A stretch of DNA of 64,000 nucleotides from contig NC_083570.1 of assembly GCF_027579695.1 (NCBI RefSeq), positions 96,661,463 through 96,725,462 of the forward strand, in the 5' to 3' direction. The translations under genes and the position numbers were made by a program. The notes beneath the pieces were generated by a model. The model was not told the DNA's origin. It saw only the letters and a program-made list of their open reading frames with translations, and searched no databases. The stretch is from Neoarius graeffei (lineage: Eukaryota; Chordata; Actinopteri; Siluriformes; Ariidae). Below, piece after piece: positions 32,947 to 45,287 of the stretch (position 1 is the first letter of the stretch; every line of letters starts with the position of its first letter).

Positions 32947-35900
32947 ATGGATAGAAATCTGAGAGGAGGAGGAGGTTGTGTGAGAGGAGGTTGAGGTGGT
33001 CAGCGAAGACAAAGAACAGTAATATCTGATGAAATCAGAGCTACTGTGATTGACCATGTTCTTGTCCATGGTATGAGCATGAGGGAGGCTGGAGAAAGGG
33101 TACAACCAAACATCAGTAGATTCACTGTGTCCACCATAATCTGAAGATTTAGAGAAGAGAATAGGTAATTACCTTTTTTGACATTATAGTACAGTATGTA
33201 AATGTTGACAGCAATTACTGTATGACATACTATATACCAGTGGCGGCTGGTAGTCTTTCAAACAGGGGAGGCTGGTCGGTTACGATATTTCCAGATTTTA
33301 AAAGAAAAAACATCAATTTTGCCTATACTCTTGCCTCTGATCTGGCTGATTGTTGGCAGCGTCACAAACTGTGAAATAACAGGTTCTTTTGGCCCATTAA
33401 CCTACTGTCCAATATACATGATGGTGGTGTTGGGGGGGAGGGGTATATTTTAACATTTTATATTTTAAAATTGTGGCATGTTGTTTAAAAATTGATCATT
33501 ATTGAAAGCAGCTCTTTGTCAGGAACCTCAGCAGTAACAGCAGAGTGTTCTTGAATAGGCACAAGCACTGACCTGGGTGCCACACATTTCATTCAATGAC
33601 ACTTTCCCTATATTTTACTTATTTTGACTGAGAAATGTTTTATTGACAATTTTGATAACCCTTCACTTTTAATCCAGGTCTGTAGTGTGAAATGTTCTCA
33701 GCTGTGTTTTTGTTTAAAAATGTTTTCCAAATTGTAGCTGTGTTTAATTCATATCCAGAAAAATATATATTCCAATATAATATACTCAGCATAAACATTT
33801 TAAATAGATTCTATATTTTTGGTCCATCCATGACATATTACTAAAGTAGCCTATTTACTGTTGTTGATGTGGGTCACTTGCTGTTAGCCAATTCACGTTC
33901 TCGTACCAGGAGAGCTGAAAGGAACGAGTATTATTCCCTACCTTTTTCACCAAGTCAATTTGAGGCATTGGTCTACCCTGCTCTTTAATTTTAATTTTTT
34001 TCCTCAAAAGGAAGACTGGCAAATGGCTTTGCCAAAATTAAATCAGCAATGCTCGGCATCCGTGCGCAGCTTTCTTGCTAGCTGACTAGCCCCCTCAAGT
34101 TCAAGTTCAGTCACTCAAATAAACAAAATTTCTGGAACTAAGATAACAAACTTGACAACACAATATTTACACTTTATTTACAATGAAAATATATACAAAC
34201 TAAAAAAGCTGGTAGAAACCGTATGTAATGAATGAAATTGAAATGTAAGCCGATCTCTTACAATACACCACAGCACTTGCGAATCTGCATGGGACTGAAC
34301 TGAAATTCACCGCTGCCTGTCTATAGTTGAAACGAGCTGTCAATCAAAGAAAATATCCGGCCGCTTTCACCAATCACCAGTCTCCTCGCGGAAACTGCCA
34401 TGTCCCTCCCATGTGAGGCTCGGAGTCCGTAGGCGGGCATTTTCGCAGTATTTGTCCAATAACCGTCTTGCATTTTGAGATTGAAAAGTGCATAGCTCCC
34501 AAATGCCATTGAAGTCCACTGAGGCTGGGCTGCATTGCGCTGTCACGAGGGGGAAAAATTCACGCACACATTAAAGTTATAAGGGAATGATTTCGCACTG
34601 TAGTGGGTTGAGCACATATATTTCTATGATTCTGGATCTGAAATAGCAATGTTATAAGGTCGGCTATAACATAAGCCTAGCGCAATTCATCCTACACGAT
34701 GTTCGTCATTTTTAGAGGAGGCTGAGCCTCCCTCGTTGTCTTATAGCAATCGCCTGTGCTATATACTGTACCACAGTATATTTTAAGTAAATATGTTTCA
34801 GTACATCACTGTACCAATGTACTGTAGTATTGTAATGGAGGGTTGGTCTAACTGTTTGTAGGCCTAGTATTCCATGTATATTTTTTGTAACTGCATGTTC
34901 TCTTTTTGTAGAATTGAAAGACTGCCACATGGGGGTGGGAGGGCAGGTATGTTCTCCCCACACCTAGAGACCCTAATTGTTGATATGGTCCGTAAGAACA
35001 ATGCCGTTTAAACTGAGTGAAATTGAGCAGAAGATCATTGAGGACCATGTAAATTTTGAGGGTATCAACAGTGTCAGCCTCTCTACTGTTGATCGTGTCC
35101 TCAAGCGCAACAGACTGTGCATGAAACAGCTGTACAGAGTGCCCTTTGATCGCAACTCAGACAGAGTCAGAGCAAAGATTCCAGTATGTACAGGTTGGTA
35201 TATATCCAGACACATTCAATGTTGATTTCTCTAGTGATTTACTGTAGTGGCCTAAATCACTTTTTTCTGTATCACATACAAAACTATATCTATTTCTACA
35301 GAGGGTTTTTCAACTGGATGCAATGGAAAGACCCCATGAATACATCTACATGGATGAAGCTGGGTTTAATCTCACCAAAAGGAGAAGAAGAGGCCGTAAT
35401 GTGATTGGCCATCTGGCCATTGTTGGTGTCCCTGGGCAGCGTGGTGGCAATGTCACATTATGTGCTGCCATCAGCAATCATGGGGTTGTCCACCATCATG
35501 CCAACCTGGGGCCCTACAACACTCACCAGCTCCTCATTTTCCTCAATCACATGCGAGATGCTCTGTTAGGGCAGCAGGATGAGCATCCCATCTATGTTGT
35601 TGTTTGGGACAATGTGAGTTTTCACAGAGCCCTCCAGATTAGAGTGGTTCAATATGAACCAAGGTTTTATCAATCTTTGCCTTCCACCGTACTCCCCTTT
35701 CCTAAACCCCATTGAGGAATTCTTCTCCTCATGGCGGTGGAAGGTATATGAACACCAACCTTACACCAGGGTAACTCTCCTGCAAGCCATGGAACTTGCC
35801 TGTGGTGACATGGGTGTGGAGGCATGCCAAGCCTGGATACGGCATGCCAGGGTTTTTTTCCCCCATTGCCTGGCCAGACAAAATGTGGCCTGTGATGTGG

Positions 35901-35953
35901 ATGAAGTCCTGTGGCCTGACCCAGTACAGAGACATGATGCTGTGGCTGAGTAA
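32947..35953 (+). pseudogene. IS630/Tc1-type transposase (3 exons), inactivated
   Basis: Relative of the intact gene at 60422-61909, with the same exon plan. Exon 1 is 32947-33164 (donor AG/GTAATT), exon 2 34912-35193 (acceptor TTGTAG, donor CAG/GTTGGT), exon 3 35302-35953 (acceptor CTACAG). Exon 1 has two TGA stops where copy B has CGA Arg codons. Exon 2 has a one-base shift near AATGCCGTTTAAAC (about 35000), and exon 3 shifts near 35650. Catalytic motifs are still visible: YMDEAGF, VWDNVSFH, NPIEEFFS. Conserved intron positions show the introns predate the split of the two copies. Confidence 0.87.
33238..34758. mobile_element. Non-autonomous hAT, CAGTGGCGGCTGG ends
   Basis: Starts CAGTGGCGGCTGGTAG and ends CAATCGCCTGTG, exact 8-bp duplication CTATATAC at 33230-33237 and 34759-34766. 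GGGGAGGCTGG and GAGGCTGAGCCTCCC lie near the ends. There is no transposase. It lies inside intron 1 of copy A. Confidence 0.92.
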
Positions 35954-36540
35954 TGCACTTATTTGTATATTTTTTACTTGGGCTTACTGTACACAAGTGG
36001 CAAATGCACAAGATTTCTGCTTGTGCATTTACATGTAGCACTTGTAAAAACAAGATTTCTATTTTTTGTCTTTTTGTACAAGTACTAATAAACATTCATT
36101 TATCCAGCTTCATGTCCTGAGCATTGTGTTTTCTATTTTTCTATGTCGTGTTTAGTGACTGCTCAGTTTTTTTTTTATTTTGATTGACTCAGGGCACAAT
36201 TTGACAACATAGTTCAGTTTTGAGCACAGATTGAACTGTTTTGAAGTGAAAGTTTGGTTTTGCAAGAAGAGTCTGAGGTTTTGTGAATGTAGCTTGAAAA
36301 TTGGGTTTTGTGCTCACAGTTTAGAGAAAAGGAGAGCAGCTTTCAAGAAATGTGTCTTAGCAATCGAGAAAAGCTGTAATTACTCCATATCTTCATTGTT
36401 AATTGCAATTATGCAAATTTGGGTAGAAGCTACATGCACCCCAGGCAGACCGACCTTCCTGCCAAAAAGAATAAAAATCTGTGAAGAACTGAGAGAAGGA
36501 GCGATTTTTGTGAAATGTGGATGATGCCTGACGGATGCCG

Positions 36541-37334
36541 CCGGATGCCTGACAACACATGATGGCATCGCCTGTCAGCCAGATGAGCTAATAAATAACA
36601 ATAATATGAACTCTGTAATCACGTCACATCATTATTGATTAATTTCCTATAACAGCACACTGTGTTGTGTCTTATTCCTTACCCTTCCTTATTCCTAGTA
36701 CTTTTTCTGTATTATAATGCAGCAATGCCTGCTGAGATTGAAAAGCAGATTTTTTTTTTTTTTGTTACTGAGAACTTCCTGATCATGTTGATCATGCTGC
36801 GATGGCCCATTAAAAGCAGATGTCACAATCTACACTGGCATCAAACCAAGTCATGTTATTTTAAGAATTACACCATAGAGAGAAAGATCTTAAGGGAAGG
36901 CCACAGCTCTTTAGAGACGGCTATTGTGTGACTCCCAGTGGGGGTACTGAGTAAATAAGCCTATTTATAACTATAAAGGAATTTCATCAATATATATCCC
37001 TTGCTGTTAGAGTTGACCAGCTGCCAAATACCAGGCTAGACGCTCCTCTCTGCACAGTGTGGTGTATGAGAAGAGCTTGATCCCAGGTCAGAGCTCATAG
37101 ACCACCTAATGACTCTGGTAGGATGATCTCGAGCATCCAACTGGAACCTTGTATCATTTTCTGTTTTCCCAGCTCACATGCTTGGTTCATTGTTGAAACC
37201 TTTTAAAAAATTGAAAAACTGAATTGAATTATAAAGCACCCGTCCTCGTCTTATAGTGCTTTTCCATCAGTGTTTATTTGTTTTTTTATTCTTATACAAT
37301 AATCTCAGTATGACAAATATTAGATATATTTAAA
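36541..37334. other. No gene recognised
   Basis: AT-rich sequence with only short chance frames. No repeat family or splice pattern is visible. Confidence 0.45.
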
Positions 37335-37576
37335 TAATATTGGCTGGCGTTGAGCGGTATATCGTATATATTCCATTCAGCTAGCATGATATTGAATGAG
37401 TCAAAAATGAGTTCAGTATCATGCTAGCTCAGGGGTTCTCAACCTTTTGCAACCTGGGCCCCACCAAAGCTGGTTCATTGCAGTTGGGGGCCCCTCTTCT
37501 CGCCCCGCCCCCATCCCCCCCCCAAACACACTCACCCGCAGTGACGCCACCCGACCTACAGCACCTTATATCGACC

Positions 37577-37665
<89 letters not shown>

Positions 37666-37981
37666 CCCTGGGCTAGATTATTATTATTATTATTAGTAGT
37701 AGTAGTAGTAGTAGTAGTAGTAGCAGTAGCAGCAGTAGTAGCATTATCCATTCCATAGAAATACATAGGCCTATTATCATTATTAGGCTATTGTTATAAT
37801 TGGCAGTAGCACCACATTTCTAATCTGCTTTCGGGCATTATTATAATTATAATTATTATAATAATAATAATAATAATTATTATTATTATTATTATTATTA
37901 TTATGGCCTATTATCATTACTAAGCTGTTGGCAGTAGTACAAGACTTATGTTCTTTCAGGCATTATTATTATTATTAGGCC

Positions 37982-38021
<40 letters not shown>

Positions 38022-38039
38022 GCTGTTGTTGGTTGTTGA

Positions 38040-38077
<38 letters not shown>

Positions 38078-38090
38078 GTGTTTTTATTAG
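37577..38090. repeat. (GATA)n and (ATT)n microsatellites
   Basis: (GATA)n at 37577-37665, then ATT/AGT and ATT runs at 37677-37735, 37860-37902, 37968-38022 and 38040-38079, all inside the hAT 3' region. Long Ile, Tyr or Leu-rich frames here are by-products. Confidence 0.95.
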
Positions 38091-38198
38091 GTATTTTATT
38101 AGGCTTATCATTAGCTGGCTATTGATATTATTGGGAATTGGGACCAGGCATGAATTTAGGTTTTACTTTTTACTGTGCCTTTGTGATCTGCATTTGCG

Positions 38199-40012
38199 TT
38201 AATGCGAGACCTGAGCCTGCTTTGCCTTACAAAGATCCTCGATTCTTGGCGAAATGTTTGACAAGCACGGTCTCAAGTCATCCTCAATTTGCGCACGATT
38301 GCGATATTTCGTTTTGAGCGCAGTCATTTTTGAAAATCCTGCCTCACACAAGTAGGTCGATGCGAATGGGATGAGCAGTTTCAAGGCTACATCACACAGT
38401 TGCGGGTACTCCTGCATCAATGCTGCCCAGAATGTCGAAAGAGGGCATGAGGTGAAGACTGCCTTAAGTCTACTGTCACTCTTCAGCTCAATAAGCTGTT
38501 CCTGCATGTCAACTGGAAGTTCGTCAGCAGTACACACAAATGGATCTCGAACCCACGCAAAAGAGCGATAATCCTCTGTGAAGTATGCCGCAAAATGTTT
38601 TCTCATTACCGACAGGTGCTCTGACGCTGCTTGAAAGACAGATGAGAAATCGTGGGAAGTGCCTGCATTACTGATAAAGTCTGCAAGGCTTGGGAACATA
38701 TCACAGTTCCCCCGACTGATGCGGCCACACCAGAGGTCAAGTTTTTGCTTGAAGGCATCCACTTTCTCTGCGAGAAGCAAAATGTGAGTTTCTCGGCCTT
38801 GCAAAGACAGGTTCAAGCCATTCAAGCGGTCAAATATATCGACCAAATAGGAGAGACACGCCAGCCACAAAGGGTCATCCAGATTTTTCGCCAGGTCTGA
38901 ATTGATTTGTGTCAAAAACCGCTTCACCTCATCTCGCAGCTCATACGAACGTTGTAACACCCGCCCCCTGGACAGCCAGCGAACCTCAGTGTGCAGAAGC
39001 AGCTGTTCGTGCTCTGACCCCATCTCCTGACAGAGGACCTCAAACAAGCGAGAGTTTAGCGGCCGTGACTTGATGAGGTTGATCATTTTTACTGATTGGT
39101 TCAGCACGGATTCCAACAGAGACGGCATTTTTTTGCAGCGAGTGCTTCGCGATGAACCATGCAATGGGTCCATTTTACAAGTGGAGCTACCTGCTTAACG
39201 CGAGCAGCTAGACCTTGCTCACGGCCCGTCATTGCTCGTGCGCCATCCGTGCACAAGCCAACGCATCGGTCCCACGCCAACCCATTCTCGCGAATAAATG
39301 AATCAAGGACATTGAAGATGGCCTCTCCAGTTGTGTGTGACTGAAGAGGGCGGCAAAAAAGGACATCCTCCTCAATTAATTTATCCCTGACATACCTGAC
39401 ATATGTAAGAAGCTGTGCCTGTCCAGCAATATCGGTAGACTCATCCAACTGCAAGGCATAGTATGGACTATTTTTAATAAACTGTATTAATTGCTCTCTG
39501 ATATCATTGGACATATCAGCAATTCTCCGAGCAACTGTGTCATTTGAAAGTGGCATGGTGCCTAATTTGGCTGCTGCACTATCCCCGAAGAATATTCTGC
39601 ACATGTCCTGCGCAGCTGGCAAAACGAATTTCTCGGCATCAGTGTGCGGTTTGCCTAGCTTACCTATTCTTTTTGCCACCACATATGATGCCTCCAGGCA
39701 CTGCTTAGATACAGTGCTGTGCACGGAAATTGTTGCCTGTTGCTGATGCAGGCCATCACGCTTTCTTTGAAAGTATTCAAGCGGTTTGTCCTTCAGGCCA
39801 GCATGCTTCGTTTCGAGGTGCCTTTTAAGTTTGCATGGCTTCATGCTTTCGTTTGCCAGCACCTCAGCACACACGACACACTGAGGACGAAGATCAGAGG
39901 TGACAGTAAAACCAAACTGCAGGTATGATTCATCGTACCTCCGAAGCTTTCTCGCAGCTGGTGGTAGACCTACGTCAGTTGTCTTGGGTTTTTTGACAAG
40001 AAATCTATCCAT
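38199..40012 (-). pseudogene. ZBED5-like hAT transposase, one frameshift
   Basis: From ATG 40012: a nuclear-type start (MDRFLVKKPK), a BED zinc finger (PQCVVCAEVLANE...LKRHLETKHA), then the RNase H-like core with LQLDESTDIAGQAQLL, VGLCTDGARAMTG and WTHCMVHREAL. At about 39128-39140 a T7 run (A7 in the gene) shifts the frame, which ends at 39101. The other frame (38199-39173) continues the protein with LLHTEVRWLSRG and the C-terminal dimerisation block LLIPFASTYLCEAGFS. Both halves are otherwise open. ZBED5 and related vertebrate genes derive from this hAT branch, but termini and duplication show this is the transposon itself. Confidence 0.92.
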
Positions 40013-40868
40013 TTTGTTAAAGTATTTGTGAATAAACGTGTGTAATAAAGTTGTAACGATAAGTCTGTAGTAGGCTAAGTCTGTAGTAGGCTAAGGGGGC
40101 TAACCAGAGGGAACGTATGGGGCTTATCAGTGAGAAACACGATCGATATCTTTATTTGGGGATTTTATAGTTGCAAATTTTAACGAGGTGTGAATGGTGT
40201 ACTTACTCGTGTGAGTGTGTGTGTGTGTGTTAGTGTGTGTGTGTGTGTGGGACAGTTGGATTTTTCACACGCAGGGTGAAAAAGGCAAAGGGGTAGTAGA
40301 CTAGCAGTAAGAAAACAACAAAAACAACAAATTATTTGGGTAGAGCTGAAATGGGGAAAGCAAAAATACAGTGTGGGGTAGTAGTCTTTAAAAAGACTGT
40401 TTGGGTTTTGCGCTGTATCGATGGATTGATGATAGTAGACTAGCGAGATTCGGCACGAGTTAACTCGGCAAGAAACCAGACTAGTGTGTGTGTGTGGCAA
40501 GCACTCACACGGTGGCCATGGTATGCAGACTCACTCACGTGACGTTGCGTCATGTTCGCGTCACGGGCTTAAAATAACCTACACACAAGATTTTATGATA
40601 GATTGATGATAGATTTTATAATAGTATTGATTTGTATGTAATAGTCCAATGTCCTGCATTTTGACATGGGTAAATGTGTTGCATCTGCTTAGCTACTATA
40701 GCCTGTTAGCCCCAGATTTTTTTTTCCCTCCATACATGAAGCCTACTCGCGACCCCCCTGGAGTACCTCCGCGCCCCACCAGGGGGGCGCGCCCCCCCCC
40801 CCGGTTGAGAACCACTGTGCTAGCTGAATGGAATACATTTGATATATCATGAAAAAAAAGCCAGCCAA

Positions 40869-40877
<9 letters not shown>

Positions 40878-40902
<25 letters not shown>

Positions 40903-41639
40903 CATACACATTTGATGGCACAATTATAGATTTTACAAAAAGTTCAGAACATTTTCAATTCACTGTGACAGTTTACTGTGGGCGCCGCCAGCGAACAAAG
41001 AAATGCTTCTGTGCATACGCAGCAGAAAACTTTCTCATTGAATATTTGCATCAGCTCCGACATGTGACATCATGTTGTCTTGACAACCATGCAATATCAA
41101 AAACCGTATTGCATGCTGATTCTCCAAAGGGTAGGATACATGTAGGATAAGCGATATGCGAACAATATTGTATGCTATCGAACCAAATTAATGAAACCCG
41201 CTAGAAGGGAATAGAATACATGTTTTTATTCCATTGAAAAAGTGTCCTGTATATATAATAATCTCCTATACTGAAGATATTTTTACTTGTTAAGGAATCA
41301 TATTCTTTGCAGGGTAAAATACAAGAAAACCCACAGAGTGGCACATTTTCTGTGCTGGAATCTCAAATTATACTCTACCCTATGCATCTACGGTACTAGG
41401 TAGGGTGTACAACTCTATTACATTATATCTATTTAGTGGGCAAACAAAGTGAATAGGAAGCCATTTGATATTAAGCCTACTTTGGATCTTGTTGGTTCAT
41501 AGCCAGCTACCTGTGATGAGTGATGTACCTTTTCTTCCTCAGAACATCCATCTGGAGTGGGTTTCCCAAAAGCCTCTTAATACTAAGAGCACCTTAACTA
41601 GGAGAGAGAGTGTTCATTGTGATGCTTGCTCTACCATTT
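40878..41639. other. Non-coding stretch, possible second foldback element
   Basis: 40965-41175 has short inverted matches (CATGCAATATCAAAAACC against GCGAACAATATTGTATGCT) suggesting another small palindromic repeat. The rest to 41639 shows no gene. Confidence 0.4.
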
Positions 41640-41679
41640 TTTTAATTAATCTTTTTTTGAGGATACAGCAATAGTTACA

Positions 41680-42078
41680 GAGAAATGAGCATATACATAC
41701 TTCCTGTAGTTTTTCTTGTTCTTTTAACACAGAAAACAACCCCGGGGCCCTCTGGAGAGGGAGGTAAACAACAACCTAGAACAGTGTCTCTGTTATAAAA
41801 AAAAATAAAATAAATGAAATACAATACAGTAAATAAAATAGAAGTGAAAGTGACAGCAAATACAATAAGTAACACCTAGATAATATAATATGCAAAATAG
41901 TAGATAGACAGCAATATAGTAGGACATATAGAAATATCTACCATTGAGTAAGGTACAATAAGTTACAATACAAGAACCAACTAACCAACCAACCAACCAA
42001 ACAAACAAACCAACCAACCAACCAAACAAACAAAAACATTAAAAATAAGTGTGTGTGTGGGGGGGGGGTCAGTCTGAG
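41680..42078 (-). other. L1 3' untranslated region
   Basis: Low-complexity A-rich sequence with CCAA/CAAA repeats (41985-42036) and a GT/G run before the SINE. No coding content. It continues the L1 downstream of ORF2. Confidence 0.5.
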
Positions 42079-42090
42079 GGCAAAGATTGT

Positions 42091-42462
42091 CTCATCTCAT
42101 CTCATTATCTCTAGCCGCTTTATCCTGTTCTACAGGGTCGCAGGCAAGCTGGAGCCTATCCCAGCTGACTACGGGCGAAAGGCGGGGTACACCCTGGACA
42201 AGTCTCCAGGTCATCACAGGGCTGACACATAGACACAGACAACCATTCACACTCACACCTACGGTCAATTTAGAGTCACCAGTTAACCTAACCTGCATGT
42301 CTTTGGACTGTGGGGGAAACCGGAGCACCCGGAGGAAACCCACGCGGACACGGGGAGAACATGCAAACTCCACACAGAAAGGCCCTCGCCGGCCCCGGGG
42401 CTCGAACCCAGGACCTTCTTGCTGTGAGGCGACAGCGCTAACCACTACACCACCGTGCCGCC
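42091..42462 (-). mobile_element. V-SINE in L1 3' region
   Basis: Complete 372-bp copy, exact 12-bp duplication GGCAAAGATTGT at 42079-42090 and 42463-42474. It has GGGTTCGAGCCCC on the minus strand and a short (GATGA)n tail. Confidence 0.95.
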
Positions 42463-44037
42463 GGCAAAGATTGTAAGGAGTTAAAATATTCTATGAAGGC
42501 TTTCCATTTGTGGAAAAAAAAACTTAGCAGAGCTACCTTTTACTGAGAGTCTTATCTTTTCCAGATTATGAAAGGACATAGTATCTCTAAGCCAGAGGGA
42601 GATAGATGGGGGTTTAGGAGATTTCCACGAAAGTAAAATGCGGCATCTTGCTAAAAGAGATGTAAAGGCTAACACATCTAACTGTGAAGGGTTGATATGA
42701 GGAGAATCAACAGATAGCCCAAATATTGCAACAAAGGGGCCCACAGTATTTTTTTTCCCCAAAACCTTTGACATGATTGTGGAATAGTCACTCCAAAATT
42801 TCTGTAACCTGGGGCATGAAAAAAACATATGGCTTAAATTACAGGCAGAGGCATGGCATTTGTCACATTAATCTGCAATGTTTGGATAGATTTCAGATAA
42901 TCGAGATTTTGATAAGTGGGCTCTGTGCAGCACTTTGAATTGCATAAGTTCTAGCCTAGCACTAGGTGTGCTTGAACGTGTGGTATGGACAGCTTGGTCC
43001 CATAACTGATCTGTGAAATTCAGACCAAGCTCCTGTTCCCAAGAAATTCGAGCCTTAACAATCGAATAGTCATTGAATGCCATTAGTTGGGTGTATATCT
43101 TAGATATGATAGATTTCTGACTAGGTTTCAAAGTTAGATCATCCCATGGTTGGTTAGCGGGAAGGGAAGGGTAGCATGGAATCAGAGCAGAGGCGCAATG
43201 TCTGACTTGGAAATAGCTGAACAATTAAATTAAAATCAAATTAAAATCAGAGGACAGATCTGAAAAAGTGGAAAAAAAACACCATCTTTATAGAGATCCC
43301 TGAAGTACTTAATGCCACAACTCTGCCAAATCTTGAAAATGGTATCAAAAAGTGAAGGGGGAAACAGATGATTTTCGGTTATGGGTGTAAGGGTGGATGG
43401 GGACACAAATTTAAAATGGTGCCTAAATTGAAACCAAACCTTAAGGGTGGAAAGCACCACAGGGTTACTAGTGAAATTGGAAGGATTCAATGGTAGCGAG
43501 GAGGAGAGTAGAGCCATCGGAGAAGATGAGGAGAATGACTGAGCCTCCAACCTACACCATAACAATCCTGGAGATCGTAGCCAATAGGTCAGTTTGTGAA
43601 TATGTGCTGACCAATAGTACAGCAGAAAATTGGGTAGTGCAAGACCACCACTGAATTTAAACTTTTGCAATAGTGAATACCTCACCCCGGGTGATTTCCC
43701 ATGCTACAAAAATGTGGTAACAACTTAGTCTAGTGATTTAAAAAAAATTAGGCAAAAACAAAGGAATACATTGAAATAAAAAAATAAATGTAGGCAACAC
43801 TGTCATTTTCACTGCATTAATTCGACCTATTAATAACAATGGTAAAGAGTTCCACCTCTCTAAATCTGCCTTAACCTGATTCACCAGTGGGAAGAAATTA
43901 ACCGTATAAAGAGATGATATAGTACGGGTCACATTGATCCCTAGATACTTAAACCCCGACAAGCTAAGTTTAAAAGGAATGCCAGATTGTTTAAGTAATA
44001 AAGCAGAAAAATTTATGAGAAAACATTCACTTTTGAG

Positions 44038-44168
44038 CCCTGTGATGACCTGGCGACTTGTCCAGGGTGTACCCCGCCTTTCGCCCGTAGTCAGCTGGGA
44101 TAGGCTCCAGCTTGCCTGCGACCCTGTAGAACAGGATAAAGCGGCTAGAGATAATGAGATAAGATGAG
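44038..44168 (+). mobile_element. 5'-truncated V-SINE (tail only), 15-bp duplication
   Basis: 131 bp starting CCCTGTGATGACCTGGCGAC and ending in GATGA-like repeats. Exact duplication ACATTCACTTTTGAG at 44023-44037 and 44169-44183. It starts within two bases of the truncation point of the copy at 27292. Confidence 0.93.
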
Positions 44169-45287
44169 ACATTCACTTTTGAGAAGATTGACTTTATAGC
44201 TGGAGAAGGAGCCAAAACCCTTAAGCAGAGATAAAATTGGAGCAATACTGGTCATTGGGTCTGAAACATACGGTAGAAGCAAGTCATCTGCATAAAGTGA
44301 CAATTTGAGTTCAACACCAGCCCTAGAGACTCCATGAAAAAGAGGGAGAGATTTTAAAGCAATAGACAGTGGTTCAATGGCTATTGCAAAAAGTAAAGGG
44401 TAAACGGGACATCCCTGTCTAGTGCCACGCGATAGCGTAAAATAGCTAGAATGGATGTCATTAGTGTGAATGCTAGCCTGGGGGGAGGTGTAGAGAAGTC
44501 AAATCCATGATATAAATCTGTTTCCAAATCCAAATTTATGAAGTGCAACGAAAAGATAATTCCACAATTGTATGCTTTCTCTGCATCGATTGAGAACAAC
44601 TTCAGGGACTGGAGAAGAGGTTTTGGAGAAAATCACATTCAAAAGTGTGCGAACATTATAAAAGAGCTGGCGTCCTTTAATAACACCATTTTGTTCTTCT
44701 GATATAATGGCAAGAAGAATCTTCTCAAGACGAATTGTTAAAGCTTTAGCCAATATTTTTACATCGACATTCAGTAATGACAAAGGTCTGTAAGAAGTAC
44801 ATGATTCGGGGTCCTTGCCCTTCTTTAAAAGAAGAGTTATGGACGCCTGAGTTAAGGTCGGAGGCAGTGAACCACGTCCAAGGGACTCATTGAACATCGA
44901 GATGAGAAGAGGGGCAAGTTTATCCATAAATTTTTTATAGAATTCAACACCGAACCCATCAGGATCGGGAGCTTTGCATGGCTTTAATGGCAGCTGTGAT
45001 TTCTTGAAAAATAAGAGGAGCATCAAGCCCATTAGCAATGTCTGGGCCAACAGTAGGGACATTGAGATTTTCAAAGAAAGAGGTCATTCCTGTCGCTTCA
45101 AATGGAGATTTGGATTCATAGAGGGAAGAGTAATAGGATTTAAAAATTGTATTAATGGTAGTTGGGCCAGAAGTGAATGAGCCAGTGGAATCTCTAATTT
45201 TGGGGATCAATCGAAATGCAGCCTGTCTTTTCAGTTGATGTGACAATAATCTGATCGATTTATCACCATATTCATAATAGTTAATAT

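Larger units (their letters stand above)
32636..36376 (+). mobile_element. IS630/Tc1-type transposon with introns, decayed copy A
   Basis: Left end CAGTTTTTCTCAGTTGCTAA and right end TTAGCAATCGAGAAAAGCTG form an imperfect inverted pair flanked by TA (32634-32635, 36377-36378). The transposase is spread over three exons, and a hAT sits in intron 1. It belongs to the same family as 59761-62240. Confidence 0.85.
32345..36540. repeat. About 160-bp tandem repeat, split by a transposon
   Basis: Three related units carry GAAGCTATATCCACCC (32361), GAAGTTATATGCACCC (32517) and GAAGCTACATGCACCCC (36426), each followed by TGCCAGAAAGAAT-like and GGTGAAGAA-like motifs. Spacing is 156 bp, and 166 bp once the 3743 bp of the inserted element and its TA are removed. 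Confidence 0.7.
37430..40817 (-). mobile_element. hAT transposon, ZBED5-like, nearly autonomous
   Basis: Ends CAGGGGTTCTCAACC and GGTTGAGAACCACTG, exact 8-bp duplication TGCTAGCT at 37422-37429 and 40818-40825. A transposase of about 620 codons lies on the minus strand with a single frameshift. Microsatellites fill the 3' part. Confidence 0.95.
37335..40877. mobile_element. Palindromic MITE interrupted by the ZBED5-like hAT
   Basis: AATAATATTGGCTGGC (37335) pairs with GCCAGCCAATATTATT at about 40860-40876, and CATTCAGCTAGCATGAT pairs with ATCATGCTAGCT and GAATGG around the hAT. Without the hAT (37430-40817 plus one 8-bp duplication) the two arms form a hairpin of about 145 bp in total. Confidence 0.7.

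Noticed and set aside
36662..36931. 89-codon plus-strand frame
   Set aside because: Composition is AT-rich with a phenylalanine run. No domain or splice context.
37566..38202. Ile/Tyr- and Leu-rich frames
   Set aside because: Translations of (GATA)n and (ATT)n microsatellites.
38199..40012. A host ZBED5-like gene
   Set aside because: Terminal inverted repeats and an exact 8-bp duplication bracket it, and it is frameshifted.
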